Shown piece by piece: positions 11,384 to 19,628 of a stretch of 64,000 bases of DNA. The notes under the pieces were generated by a model. The model searched no databases, had not been told where the DNA came from, and worked only from the letters and a program-made list of their open reading frames with translations. The translations under genes were made by a program, and so were the position numbers. Location: the NCBI RefSeq assembly GCF_000307875.1, contig NZ_AJLS01000137.1, positions 62,001 to 126,000 on the forward strand, read 5' to 3'. Origin of the DNA: Neobacillus bataviensis LMG 21833. GTDB taxonomy: Bacteria; Bacillota; Bacilli; Bacillales; Cytobacillaceae. How positions within the stretch are numbered: the first letter of the stretch is position 1; each line of letters starts with the position of its first letter.

Positions 11384-14300
11384 GTGGATTCAAATGTGAT
11401 CATTTTTTATGATGAATCCTTCCCTTATGAAGGACAAAAGCCGCCGGCGAATATTCTGGAAACGTTGAAAGGGAAGGCCAATATTGTCAATGCGGCAGAA
11501 CTAGCGGAGGTACTCGAGAATCATGAAGCAGCATGTTTCATTCATTTGCACGGTGCTTATTTTCCCAAATCCGCCTGGGGTTCGATTGTTTCTTTTCTAA
11601 AAAAAGGGAAAGGGCTTGTCAGTATGGGTGGCAGAGCACCATTCAGAAAACCATGTAACCTTGTTAATGGGGAATGGGTCGCGGAGCGCGAGCAAACGGC
11701 CTATCATGCTGAGCTCAATATTCATGAAGTATTAAAAGTAAAGCAAACACCCATTGAGAAATTGGTCCATACGGAGGACTTTCCGCTATTTAAAGGGTAT
11801 GAGGAGCTTTTTACGATTCAAGATACGGGCAACTTTATTCTGCATCCGACTAAAGCCTCTTCCATTGAGCATGAAATGGGCTCTGTCGGTCCGATGGATG
11901 CGCGAATTTATCCATTATTGAAGGGTGTATCGAAGAATGGGCGAGAAGTTGCGGCTCCATCCGTAGTAATTGAAAACTATAAGGGTCCGTTTACCGGCGG
12001 CAGATGGGTGTTTATCAACCAGCTTGTCACGGATGCATTTTGGAATGCCTTGGGCTGCCTTCTCCTCCAGGATCTGGCGGATTTTACGGCAAGAGGTGTA
12101 ACCGAGCTGTGGCTAAAGACGAACTATGCCGCTTACCAACATGTTGAGGTCCCAATCATTACCTTCCAGGCTCAGTCCTTACGGCATGAACAAACCGATT
12201 GGGATCTGGAACTGACTCTCTCAAAAGAGGGGCTGCCGCTAGAGAGTTTAAGTGTAGCAGTTACGATCACGAAAGAGCTTCATCTCCAGCCGCTTCTTTT
12301 ACAAAAGAAAGAATTTGACCCTGGTCTTTATGAACTAAGATGCCGCTTAGTGAATCACTTTGGCGAAGAACGAATTCTCAGGCAGGGTTTTTGGTTTATG
12401 GATAAAGCGTTGCTTGAAAGCGGGCATCCCCTTATCTGCGAGAGAGATTATTTTTTAAAAAATAATCAGCCATTTCCGGTCGTCGGGATGACGTATATGA
12501 CGTCAGACGTGGCCCGCTATTTTCTGTTTTTGCCAAATTCAAGTGTTTGGAACAAGGATTTTGCGGCAATGAAAGCGGCCGGAATCAATTATGTGAGAAC
12601 CGGAATTTGGACAGCCTGGCGGAACATGATGTTTATTGATGGGCATATGGAGGAGAGTATTTTACGGGCCATCGATGCGTTTATTCTAACGGCTAAGCAG
12701 CATGACATCGAATTAACGTTCAACTTCTTTTCCTTTACACCGGAAGAATGGGAAGGGAAGAATCCCTATCTTGATCCAAGAAGTGTCGAGGCGCAAAAGC
12801 GCTTTATCACAGGTATTGTTGCCAGACATCGGACAACGACGAATGTTCATTGGGACTTGATTAATGAACCTTCCTTATTTAACCCGAAACAAACCTTTTC
12901 CGGCCCAAGGACGCTTCACGATGCTTATGATACCAATGGGTATAGAGAGTGGCTGAAGCAGCGGCACAGCGATATTGCCGTGCTGCAGGAGCGCTGGAAC
13001 ATGACACCGAACGAGCTGCCGTCGTTTGATGCGGCAATACCGCCAGCCATCAGTGAAATCAATACACATATTCAAGACATGGCGTCAGGCAAAAAAGGGT
13101 TGAAATGGCTGGATTACACGTTATATACGATGGATAAGCATAATGAGTGGATTGAAACATTATCACAGTCCATACGAAATCTATCCAAGGATCAGTTGAT
13201 CACGGTTGGGCAGGATGAGGCGTTAATGGGGCAGCGGCCGTCGCCGTTCTTTTATGGAAAGGCAGTCGATTACACGACCAATCATTCCTGGTGGTCGATG
13301 GACAATTTACTGTGGGATGGCATTTTTGCAAAAACGCTGGATAAACCAAACCTGATTCAGGAAACAGGCATCATGTATGTGGAACAACCAAATAACCAAG
13401 CAAAGCGATCTGAGGAAGAGCTGCGCAATATTCTTGAGAGAAAGTATGCGTATGCTTTTGCGACCGGAAACGCCGGTGCCGTTCAATGGCTGTGGAATAC
13501 GAATTACTTTATGAACAATATTAATGAATCCAATATCGGCGCACTGCGTGCTGATGGAACGGAGAAGCCAGAAGCCAATGTTTCCTATGATTTCGGCCGC
13601 TTCATGAACAAAATTGGTCCTTTATTTGTGAAGCGGAAGCTGGAGGATGTGGTGGTCATCTTCCCGTATTCAAATGATTTTTCTAATAGACGTTTGGCAT
13701 TTGAGGCGACAACCAAGCTGACAAGAGTGTTAGCCTACGAGCTGAATCAGCCGTTTAGAGCACTTAGTGAGTATGATGTAACAGGATTAGCAGCAGAACC
13801 GCCGAAGCTCATCATCGTTCCAAGTCCGCATAATTTTAGCTCTAAGGCGTTAGCGGAAATCATTGATTTTGTTAAAATCCACGATGTCACGTTGCTGTTT
13901 ACCGGACCGGTGAGTTTGGATGAGTACTGGAACGAAACATGCCGCATGAAAGACATCACCGGGCCGACGAAGCTTGGCAATGTTTTGCGGGAGGAAATGC
14001 TTTTAATCGGCAGCAATGCTGTTCCCATTTCCTTTGGCGACAAGCGGATTGCTGAAGTCGTCAAGGAAGGCAATGAAGTGAAGGAATTTAGCGTCGGAAA
14101 AGGTACCATTATCTGGTCGCCGCTTCCTGTTGAGTTAAATGAACGGAACCAATCGATTTACGATCTTTACCAATTTGCGTTACATCGTGCCAATATTGAC
14201 GAGCATTTAAGCTGGCATAGCGGAAACGTTCCTGGTGTGTACGGGCGGAAATTAGAATTTGAGGCCGGGAAACTATTTATCTTTGTTTCCGAGTTTGGTA

Positions 14301-14467
14301 TGGATATCACGGTTACGATTACAGATCCGGATACCGAGCAAACCTATGAATTTATCCTGGAATCCGAGCGAAGTGTTTTATTTGCCACAAGCAAAACAGG
14401 GGAAATCATAGGTACGTATCGGGAGGATGAAGTAAAGATTAAGACGAAAAGGTTGTGTGAAAAATGA
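11384..14467 (+). CDS. Large clan GH-A-like glycoside hydrolase, unassigned family (1027 aa); candidate beta-mannosidase
   Basis: I do not recognise a named family. An N-terminal alpha/beta domain (about residues 1-230, starting SNVIIFYDESFPYEG) looks like the glutamine-amidotransferase-like fold. A linker beta-sandwich follows, then a TIM barrel beginning near residue 370 (GMTYMTSD), with an acid/base motif HWDLINEPS (E495) and a nucleophile motif LIQETGIMY (E660). A second amidotransferase-like domain (about 750-880, DVVVIFPYSNDF) resembles the trimerisation domain of GH42, and a small beta-sandwich ends the protein. GTG 11384 is preferred as start, 7 nt after GGAGG. The gene sits between two alpha-mannosidases and a fucosidase and overlaps the latter by 4 bp. 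The missing activity in this set is removal of core Man-beta-1,4-GlcNAc, so beta-mannosidase is my inference; beta-galactosidase is an alternative. Confidence 0.75.
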   Translation: MDSNVIIFYDESFPYEGQKPPANILETLKGKANIVNAAELAEVLENHEAACFIHLHGAYFPKSAWGSIVSFLKKGKGLVSMGGRAPFRKPCNLVNGEWVAEREQTAYHAELNIHEVLKVKQTPIEKLVHTEDFPLFKGYEELFTIQDTGNFILHPTKASSIEHEMGSVGPMDARIYPLLKGVSKNGREVAAPSVVIENYKGPFTGGRWVFINQLVTDAFWNALGCLLLQDLADFTARGVTELWLKTNYAAYQHVEVPIITFQAQSLRHEQTDWDLELTLSKEGLPLESLSVAVTITKELHLQPLLLQKKEFDPGLYELRCRLVNHFGEERILRQGFWFMDKALLESGHPLICERDYFLKNNQPFPVVGMTYMTSDVARYFLFLPNSSVWNKDFAAMKAAGINYVRTGIWTAWRNMMFIDGHMEESILRAIDAFILTAKQHDIELTFNFFSFTPEEWEGKNPYLDPRSVEAQKRFITGIVARHRTTTNVHWDLINEPSLFNPKQTFSGPRTLHDAYDTNGYREWLKQRHSDIAVLQERWNMTPNELPSFDAAIPPAISEINTHIQDMASGKKGLKWLDYTLYTMDKHNEWIETLSQSIRNLSKDQLITVGQDEALMGQRPSPFFYGKAVDYTTNHSWWSMDNLLWDGIFAKTLDKPNLIQETGIMYVEQPNNQAKRSEEELRNILERKYAYAFATGNAGAVQWLWNTNYFMNNINESNIGALRADGTEKPEANVSYDFGRFMNKIGPLFVKRKLEDVVVIFPYSNDFSNRRLAFEATTKLTRVLAYELNQPFRALSEYDVTGLAAEPPKLIIVPSPHNFSSKALAEIIDFVKIHDVTLLFTGPVSLDEYWNETCRMKDITGPTKLGNVLREEMLLIGSNAVPISFGDKRIAEVVKEGNEVKEFSVGKGTIIWSPLPVELNERNQSIYDLYQFALHRANIDEHLSWHSGNVPGVYGRKLEFEAGKLFIFVSEFGMDITVTITDPDTEQTYEFILESERSVLFATSKTGEIIGTYREDEVKIKTKRLCEK

Positions 14468-15741
14468 ACACTAGAGAAGACCGGGTAAAGTGGTTCATGC
14501 AAGATCGCTTTGGGTTGTTTATCCATTGGGGGCTTTATTCGATCCCTGCGAGAGGCGAATGGCTCCGGGCCAATGAAAAGATCAGCATCGAAGAGTATCA
14601 GCCTTTTTTCGAAGAATTTAACCCTGTGCACTATAACCCGCGGGAATGGGCAAAAGCAGCGAAAGCCGCTGGCCAACAATATGCGGTGCTGACGGCTAAG
14701 CATCATGACGGGTTTTGTTTATTTGACAGTCAATTAACTGATTACAAAGCGACGAATACACCGGCGGGCCGGGATTTAATAAAGGAATACATCGAGGCGT
14801 TCCGTGCAGAAGGGTTAAAGGTCGGATTGTATTATTCGATTATTGATTGGCATCATCCTGACTTTCCTAAATATGGTGACCGCTATCATCCGATGCGTGA
14901 CAATGAGGAGTTCCAAGGGGAAGACACGCATTTTTCCAACTATGTTGCTTATATGCATGGACAGGTGAAAGAACTACTAACTAATTATGGAAAAATTGAT
15001 ATTTTGTGGTTTGATTTTTCCTATGATGATATGACAGGAGAAAAATGGGAAGCAGCGAAACTTGTCAATATGATTCGCTCGATGCAGCCGGATGTGCTGA
15101 TTGACAATCGTCTCGGCGGCAATATTAGGTTAGCTGAGCCAGAAGTATATGCAGGTGATTTCTATTCTCCTGAACAAATTATTCCTCCTGGCGGGATCGT
15201 GAATAGGGCCAATCAGCCGATTCCATGGGAAGCTTGTATCACATTAAACGATCACTGGGGTTATCATGCAAAGGACCTGAACTATAAATCTCCGAAACAG
15301 GTGATTCGCACATTAGTAGAGTGCGTCAGTAAAGGCGGAAATTTGCTCCTTAATGTCGGTCCGAATGCGAAAGGGGAAATTCCGGAGCAGTCACTCGCGA
15401 TTTTACAAGTTGTCGGCAAGTGGATGAGGCAGAATGGTGACAGTATCTATGGTTGTACATCGTCCGATTTACCGAAGCCAGAATGGGGAAGATATACCCA
15501 AATAGGCAACTATTTATATGCCCATGTATATGATCGAGGCATTGGTCCGATTTATTTTCAAGGTTTAAAAGGCAGGATTAAAAAAGCTCGTCTGCTAGCA
15601 GACGGTAGTGAGTTGCATGTAGAGACCCCATGGATGGCCGAGCAGTATTCGGATATCGAAAATGGTGCCTTTATTGATTTATCCGGAGCCGTGCTGCCAG
15701 ATGAAATGGATACAGTGATTGAACTTGAATTACTAGAATAG
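14464..15741 (+). CDS. GH29 alpha-L-fucosidase
   Basis: A 425-residue GH29 enzyme. Conserved motifs are FGLFIHWGLYSIPARGEWL near the start, VLTAKHHDGFCLFDS, and DILWFDFSYD, whose Asp (D184) is the expected nucleophile. GGNLLLNVGPNAKGEIP closes the barrel and a short beta-sandwich follows. It removes alpha-linked fucose with retention. No signal peptide is seen, so it acts on imported oligosaccharides. It overlaps the upstream gene by 4 bp (ATGA). It differs clearly from the second GH29 protein at 52.1 kb, so the island probably handles more than one fucose linkage. Confidence 0.94.
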   Translation: MNTREDRVKWFMQDRFGLFIHWGLYSIPARGEWLRANEKISIEEYQPFFEEFNPVHYNPREWAKAAKAAGQQYAVLTAKHHDGFCLFDSQLTDYKATNTPAGRDLIKEYIEAFRAEGLKVGLYYSIIDWHHPDFPKYGDRYHPMRDNEEFQGEDTHFSNYVAYMHGQVKELLTNYGKIDILWFDFSYDDMTGEKWEAAKLVNMIRSMQPDVLIDNRLGGNIRLAEPEVYAGDFYSPEQIIPPGGIVNRANQPIPWEACITLNDHWGYHAKDLNYKSPKQVIRTLVECVSKGGNLLLNVGPNAKGEIPEQSLAILQVVGKWMRQNGDSIYGCTSSDLPKPEWGRYTQIGNYLYAHVYDRGIGPIYFQGLKGRIKKARLLADGSELHVETPWMAEQYSDIENGAFIDLSGAVLPDEMDTVIELELLE

Positions 15742-15753
15742 GAGTGGTCTAAT

Positions 15754-16632
15754 ATGAAACTTGGAATCAGTTCGTATAGTCTTTTAAATGATATCAATGC
15801 TGGGAAACTTGATATTTTAGATGTTGTTCAATGGGTAGCTGACAATGGCGGTGAACACTTGGAGCTTGTTCCGTATGGATTTACGGTGGTGGATCAGCCG
15901 GACTTAGCCGATCAAATCAGAGAAAAAGCGAAGGAGGTTGGAATTGAATTATCCGCCTATTCGCTGCCAGCTAATTTCATTCAGCCAACAGAAGAAGCCT
16001 TTGAAGCAGAAGTTGAGCGATTGAAGCAACATGTGGACATTGTCAATCGCATGGGCATTAAAATTATGCGCCACGATGTTACAGCTTTTACGCTGCCGCC
16101 AGAAGAAATGACGATCCACCATTTTGAAAAGCATTTTGAAGAAATGGTGAGAGGCAGTCAATTACTAGCGGACTATGCGGCCCAATTTGGCATCACCACG
16201 ACGATTGAAAACCACGGCTTCAACGTACAATCAAGTGACCGTGTGCAGCGGGTCATTCATGCTGTGAACCGGGGCAATTTTAAAAGCACGGTGGATGTAG
16301 GGAATTTCCTATGTGCGGATGAAGAACCGCTTGTGGGCGTAAAGAAAAATATTAAATACGCGGCCACTGTTCATTTTAAAGATTTTTATATTCGCCCCTT
16401 TTATGAGAATCCAGGCGGCGGTGAGTGGTTTAGAACGGTAAATGGCAATTATTTGCGCGGAGCGATTGTTGGCCATGGGGATATTAACATTCGTGAAATC
16501 GTGAAATTAGTGAAAGGCTATGGCTATGACGGGTATCTTACAGTGGAATTTGAAGGAATGGAAGATTGCCAGACCGGTACAAAAATTGGAATGGAGAATG
16601 TAAGAAGATTTTGGGAAGAGGTGAATGCTTAA
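15754..16632 (+). CDS. Sugar phosphate isomerase/epimerase (292 aa), paralogue of the 6.4-kb gene
   Basis: A xylose-isomerase-like TIM barrel closely related to the protein at 6440-7294 over its whole length (MKLGISSYSL, DVVQWVADNGGEH, IENHGFNVQSSDRVQRVIHAVN, VEFEGMEDCQ). The metal-site acidic and His residues are conserved. Having two such paralogues in one operon suggests two related sugar substrates or two steps of a keto-sugar pathway. AGGAG lies upstream of ATG 15754, and its stop overlaps the next start by one base. Confidence 0.88.
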   Translation: MKLGISSYSLLNDINAGKLDILDVVQWVADNGGEHLELVPYGFTVVDQPDLADQIREKAKEVGIELSAYSLPANFIQPTEEAFEAEVERLKQHVDIVNRMGIKIMRHDVTAFTLPPEEMTIHHFEKHFEEMVRGSQLLADYAAQFGITTTIENHGFNVQSSDRVQRVIHAVNRGNFKSTVDVGNFLCADEEPLVGVKKNIKYAATVHFKDFYIRPFYENPGGGEWFRTVNGNYLRGAIVGHGDINIREIVKLVKGYGYDGYLTVEFEGMEDCQTGTKIGMENVRRFWEEVNA

Positions 16633-17513
16633 TGGAAAAATTAGCAAATAAAGTAGGAATAATTGTTGATAGTCTTCGTCTGCCAATTCGAGAAGGATTG
16701 AAGGTGGCAAAGGAACTTGGCGCAGACGGTGTCCAAATTTATGCGGTTCATGGTGAGATGAGCCCGGAAAATTTAAACTCCGCTGCCAGAAAGGAATTAA
16801 AAGACTATATCGCTTCATTAGGATTAGAAATTTCTGCGCTTTGCGGTGACCTCGGGGGCCATGGTTTTCAAGATAAGCTAGGAAATCCAGAAAAGATTGA
16901 GAAATCCAAACGAATCCTAGATTTAGCAGTTGAGTTAGGAACGAATATTGTCACCACTCATATTGGCATCATACCGGAAGATCCGGCAACAGAAGTATAT
17001 GAGTCGATGCAAAAGGCATGTGACGAACTAGGGGTCTATGCCAGAAGCTTAGATGCATATTTTGCCATTGAAACAGGCCCAGAGACTTCATTCAGGCTGA
17101 AAACGTTCTTGGATACGCTAAGCACCAATGGGGTGTCAGTTAATTTCGACCCGGCGAATATGGTCATGGTAACGGGAGATGATCCTGTTGAAGGCGTGAA
17201 GCTGCTTAAGGACTATATTGTCCATACCCATGTAAAAGACGGTATCCGATTTAAACCGGTGGATCCTCGTGATGTATATGGAGCGCTTGGCTACGGCAGC
17301 GGGGTTGATCATGAACAGATTGCCAAGATGGTAACTGAAGGAGAATTTTTTAGAGAGGTACCACTTGGCGAGGGGAAAGTGGATTTTCCAAATTACCTCA
17401 CCGCACTTCAAGAGATTGGTTTTACAGGGTACCTGACGATTGAAAGAGAAGTGGGAACGAACCCTGTACATGATATTCGAAAGGCCATTCACTTTATGCA
17501 ATCTTTTAAATAA
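16632..17513 (+). CDS. Sugar phosphate isomerase/epimerase, divergent type (293 aa)
   Basis: A third xylose-isomerase-like TIM barrel, more distant from the other two. Visible motifs include GADGVQIYAVHGEM, LGTNIVTTHIGIIPED, FAIETGPETS, NFDPANMVM, THVKDGI and the C-terminal LTIEREVG, which carry the metal ligands of the fold. The ATG at 16632 overlaps the preceding stop by one base (TAATG), arguing for coupled translation; an upstream in-frame ATG at 16566 lies inside the previous gene and is unlikely. It is the last gene of the first operon, followed by a terminator. Substrate unknown. Confidence 0.88.
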   Translation: MEKLANKVGIIVDSLRLPIREGLKVAKELGADGVQIYAVHGEMSPENLNSAARKELKDYIASLGLEISALCGDLGGHGFQDKLGNPEKIEKSKRILDLAVELGTNIVTTHIGIIPEDPATEVYESMQKACDELGVYARSLDAYFAIETGPETSFRLKTFLDTLSTNGVSVNFDPANMVMVTGDDPVEGVKLLKDYIVHTHVKDGIRFKPVDPRDVYGALGYGSGVDHEQIAKMVTEGEFFREVPLGEGKVDFPNYLTALQEIGFTGYLTIEREVGTNPVHDIRKAIHFMQSFK

Positions 17514-17522
17514 GTGAAGAAA

Positions 17523-17560
17523 GAAAAGGGATAAGAGGCTATTCCCTTTTCTTTTCTCTT
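17523..17560 (+). terminator. Rho-independent terminator ending the first glycan operon
   Basis: GAAAAGGGA at 17523-17531 pairs with TCCCTTTTC at 17543-17551, with an 11-nt loop that can extend the stem, followed by a T-rich tail. It lies directly after the third sugar isomerase. Confidence 0.7.
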
Positions 17561-17603
17561 TCTTGAAAAAAATTTCCCATAATATTAATTATTTGGAAGA
17601 TTA

Positions 17604-17633
17604 TTTACGAAATATTTCTACTAATATTATAAT
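17604..17633 (+). promoter_or_regulatory. Probable sigma-A promoter for the YhcH-sulfatase-maturase genes
   Basis: TTTACG at 17604-17609 and a perfect TATAAT at 17628-17633 are separated by 18 bp, in an AT-rich gap after a terminator and about 50 bp before the YhcH-like gene. The stretch TTGAAAGCGCATTAG just downstream (17638-17652) has the left half of a CcpA cre box but a poor right half. Confidence 0.5.
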
Positions 17634-17685
17634 TTTTTTGAAAGCGCATTAGAAATAATTTTAGATTGAAAAGGAGCTAATCACG

Positions 17686-18138
17686 ATGATCGTCAATCAT
17701 ATTAGTCAGTACAATTCTTACAAAGGTATCAATGAGAAATTTGATAAAGCCTTTGAATATATTCAAAACACGAACGTGGATCATTTAGAACCAGGCTCCT
17801 ATGAACTAGAAGGTGAAGAGCTTTTCTTAAATGTAGTTGAATATGAAACGAAAAATGCAGAGGAACGTGTATGGGAATCTCACAAAAAATATATTGATAT
17901 TCAAATTATTTTAGAAGGAAAAGAATTCATCGGCTATGAGCTTTTTGATAGAATGACCATAAAAGAGGATTACAACGAAGAGAATGATATTTACTTTTTG
18001 GAAGGAAATCTGCAATCAAGGGTACTCCTCCAAAAAGGTGATTTTATCATTTGTTATCCACAAGATGCTCACATGGCTGGAATGATGGTGAATGGTCAAG
18101 AAAAGGTCAGAAAAGCGGTCTTTAAAGTCAAATTATAG
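17686..18138 (+). CDS. YhcH/YjgK/YiaL (DUF386) family protein, possible sugar anomerase
   Basis: A 150-residue cupin-like beta-sandwich protein of the YhcH/YjgK/YiaL family. The typical segments are W-ESHKKYIDIQIILEGKEFIGYE and GDFIICYPQDAHMAG, with His and Glu residues that line a metal site in known structures. The Escherichia coli relatives YhcH (NanQ) and YiaL belong to sialic-acid and ketose pathways; NanQ speeds sugar anomerisation. A similar housekeeping role for sugars freed in this island is an inference. A good AAGGAG site precedes the start. It leads the sulfatase/maturase gene group. Confidence 0.88.
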   Translation: MIVNHISQYNSYKGINEKFDKAFEYIQNTNVDHLEPGSYELEGEELFLNVVEYETKNAEERVWESHKKYIDIQIILEGKEFIGYELFDRMTIKEDYNEENDIYFLEGNLQSRVLLQKGDFIICYPQDAHMAGMMVNGQEKVRKAVFKVKL

Positions 18139-18207
18139 GTTTCATAGATTCGATTACCATTATCAAAATGGTGAACACTATTATGCCAAAGGCGGGTTGA
18201 ATAGCTA

Positions 18208-19587
18208 ATGAGAATACTTTATTTGGATTTAGATTCACTGCGTCCAGATCACTTGGGCTGTTATGGATACCACCGAAATACATCACCCAATATTGATGAA
18301 ATGGCAAAAGAAGGAGTGCGATTTAGCAATTATTATTGTTCGGATGCCCCTTGTTTACCATCGCGATCGGCACTTATGTCAGGACAATTTGGTATCCATA
18401 ACGGTGTGGTTGGCCATGGGGGAACAGCTGCGGATATGCGTCGCGAAGGATCAAGCCGCGGCTTTAGTGATCGTCTTGGGCGGGACAGCCTGCCAGGTAC
18501 ACTGCGTCAGTTAGGCTATAAGACCACAACGATTAGTACATTTGCTGAAAGACATTCCGCATGGACGTTCAATGCCGGTTTTAATGAAGTATTGAATATA
18601 GGTGCACGTGGCGGTGAATCTGCTGAACAGGTTTTGCCTGTTGCACTTAAATGGTTAGAGGATAATGGTGCGGCCGACAATTGGTTTTTACACTTGAATT
18701 TCTGGGATCCGCATACGCCATACAGAACACCTGAGGAATATGGGGATCCATTTGCGAATGATCCGCTGCCTGAATGGCTGACGGAAGATGTCTTCCATCA
18801 ACACAAACAGAAGGTGGTTCAACACAGTATTGACCATATGAATGAACTGGCTAAGACCCACTATTATAAATGGCCTCGGCATGGTAAACAGGTGAAAGAA
18901 TACGATGATTTAAGAATGATCATTGATCATTACGATTGTGCTATCCGCTATATGGACGACCATGTGGGACAAGTCCTGAAAATGTTAGCTACATTAGGTG
19001 TCATGGAAGATACAGCAATTCTCATTAGTGCTGACCATGGAGAGAATATGGGTGAGTTAGGAATTTATGCTGAGCATGGGACGGCTGATCAGGGGACTTG
19101 TCATATTCCGATGATTATCCGCTTGCCTAATGGCTTGAAGGGAACAGTTGATGATGGATTGCATTATCATCTTGATCTTGCCCCGACATTGGCTAGTCTG
19201 CTGGGAGCATCGAAGGCCGAATCGTGGGATGGGCAAAGCTTCTCCGACAGTATTGTTATGGGGCTACCCACAGGGCGGGATTATTTAGTGCTGTCGCAAT
19301 GTGCCCATGTTTGTCAGCGAAGTGTCCGGTTTGGAGATTGGCTGTATATCCGGTCGTATCATGATGGTCACAACGGATTTCCGAAAGAAATGCTATATAA
19401 TTTGGCAGAAGACCCATATGAACAGAATAACCTTGCGATGGATAGACGTGATATCTGTAAGGATGCCGTATATTTCTTAAACGAATGGCATGATGAGATG
19501 ATGGAAACGATGGCGTTTGATGTGGACCCATTATGGACCGTCATGCGTGAAGGCGGGCCATTACATGCAAAGGAATTTAAAAAATAA
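18208..19587 (+). CDS. Cys-type sulfatase 1
   Basis: A 459-residue member of the type I sulfatase/alkaline phosphatase superfamily. The modification motif APCLPSRSALMSGQF gives C49-x-P-S-R, where Cys is converted to formylglycine. Metal-binding residues are seen in LDLDSLRPDH at the N-terminus and LISADHGENMGELG further on. There is no signal peptide, so it should desulfate imported sugars in the cytoplasm. The maturase gene follows 41 bp downstream and very likely activates this and the two other sulfatases of the island. The ribosome site before ATG 18208 is modest (AAGGCGGG). Specificity, for example for 6-O or 3-O sulfate on Gal or GlcNAc, cannot be read from sequence. Confidence 0.93.
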   Translation: MRILYLDLDSLRPDHLGCYGYHRNTSPNIDEMAKEGVRFSNYYCSDAPCLPSRSALMSGQFGIHNGVVGHGGTAADMRREGSSRGFSDRLGRDSLPGTLRQLGYKTTTISTFAERHSAWTFNAGFNEVLNIGARGGESAEQVLPVALKWLEDNGAADNWFLHLNFWDPHTPYRTPEEYGDPFANDPLPEWLTEDVFHQHKQKVVQHSIDHMNELAKTHYYKWPRHGKQVKEYDDLRMIIDHYDCAIRYMDDHVGQVLKMLATLGVMEDTAILISADHGENMGELGIYAEHGTADQGTCHIPMIIRLPNGLKGTVDDGLHYHLDLAPTLASLLGASKAESWDGQSFSDSIVMGLPTGRDYLVLSQCAHVCQRSVRFGDWLYIRSYHDGHNGFPKEMLYNLAEDPYEQNNLAMDRRDICKDAVYFLNEWHDEMMETMAFDVDPLWTVMREGGPLHAKEFKK

Positions 19588-19628
19588 ATACAGCTGCTCT
19601 GTTTTTATCTGATTAGGGGGGAGTACCA

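Noticed and set aside
16566-16631. Longer start for the third sugar isomerase
   Set aside because: The upstream ATG is inside the previous gene and lacks a ribosome site; ATG 16632 overlaps the preceding stop by one base, as expected for coupled translation.
17638-17652. CcpA cre box candidate before the YhcH-like gene
   Set aside because: Only the left half fits the consensus; three key positions on the right are wrong, so I only mention it with the promoter.
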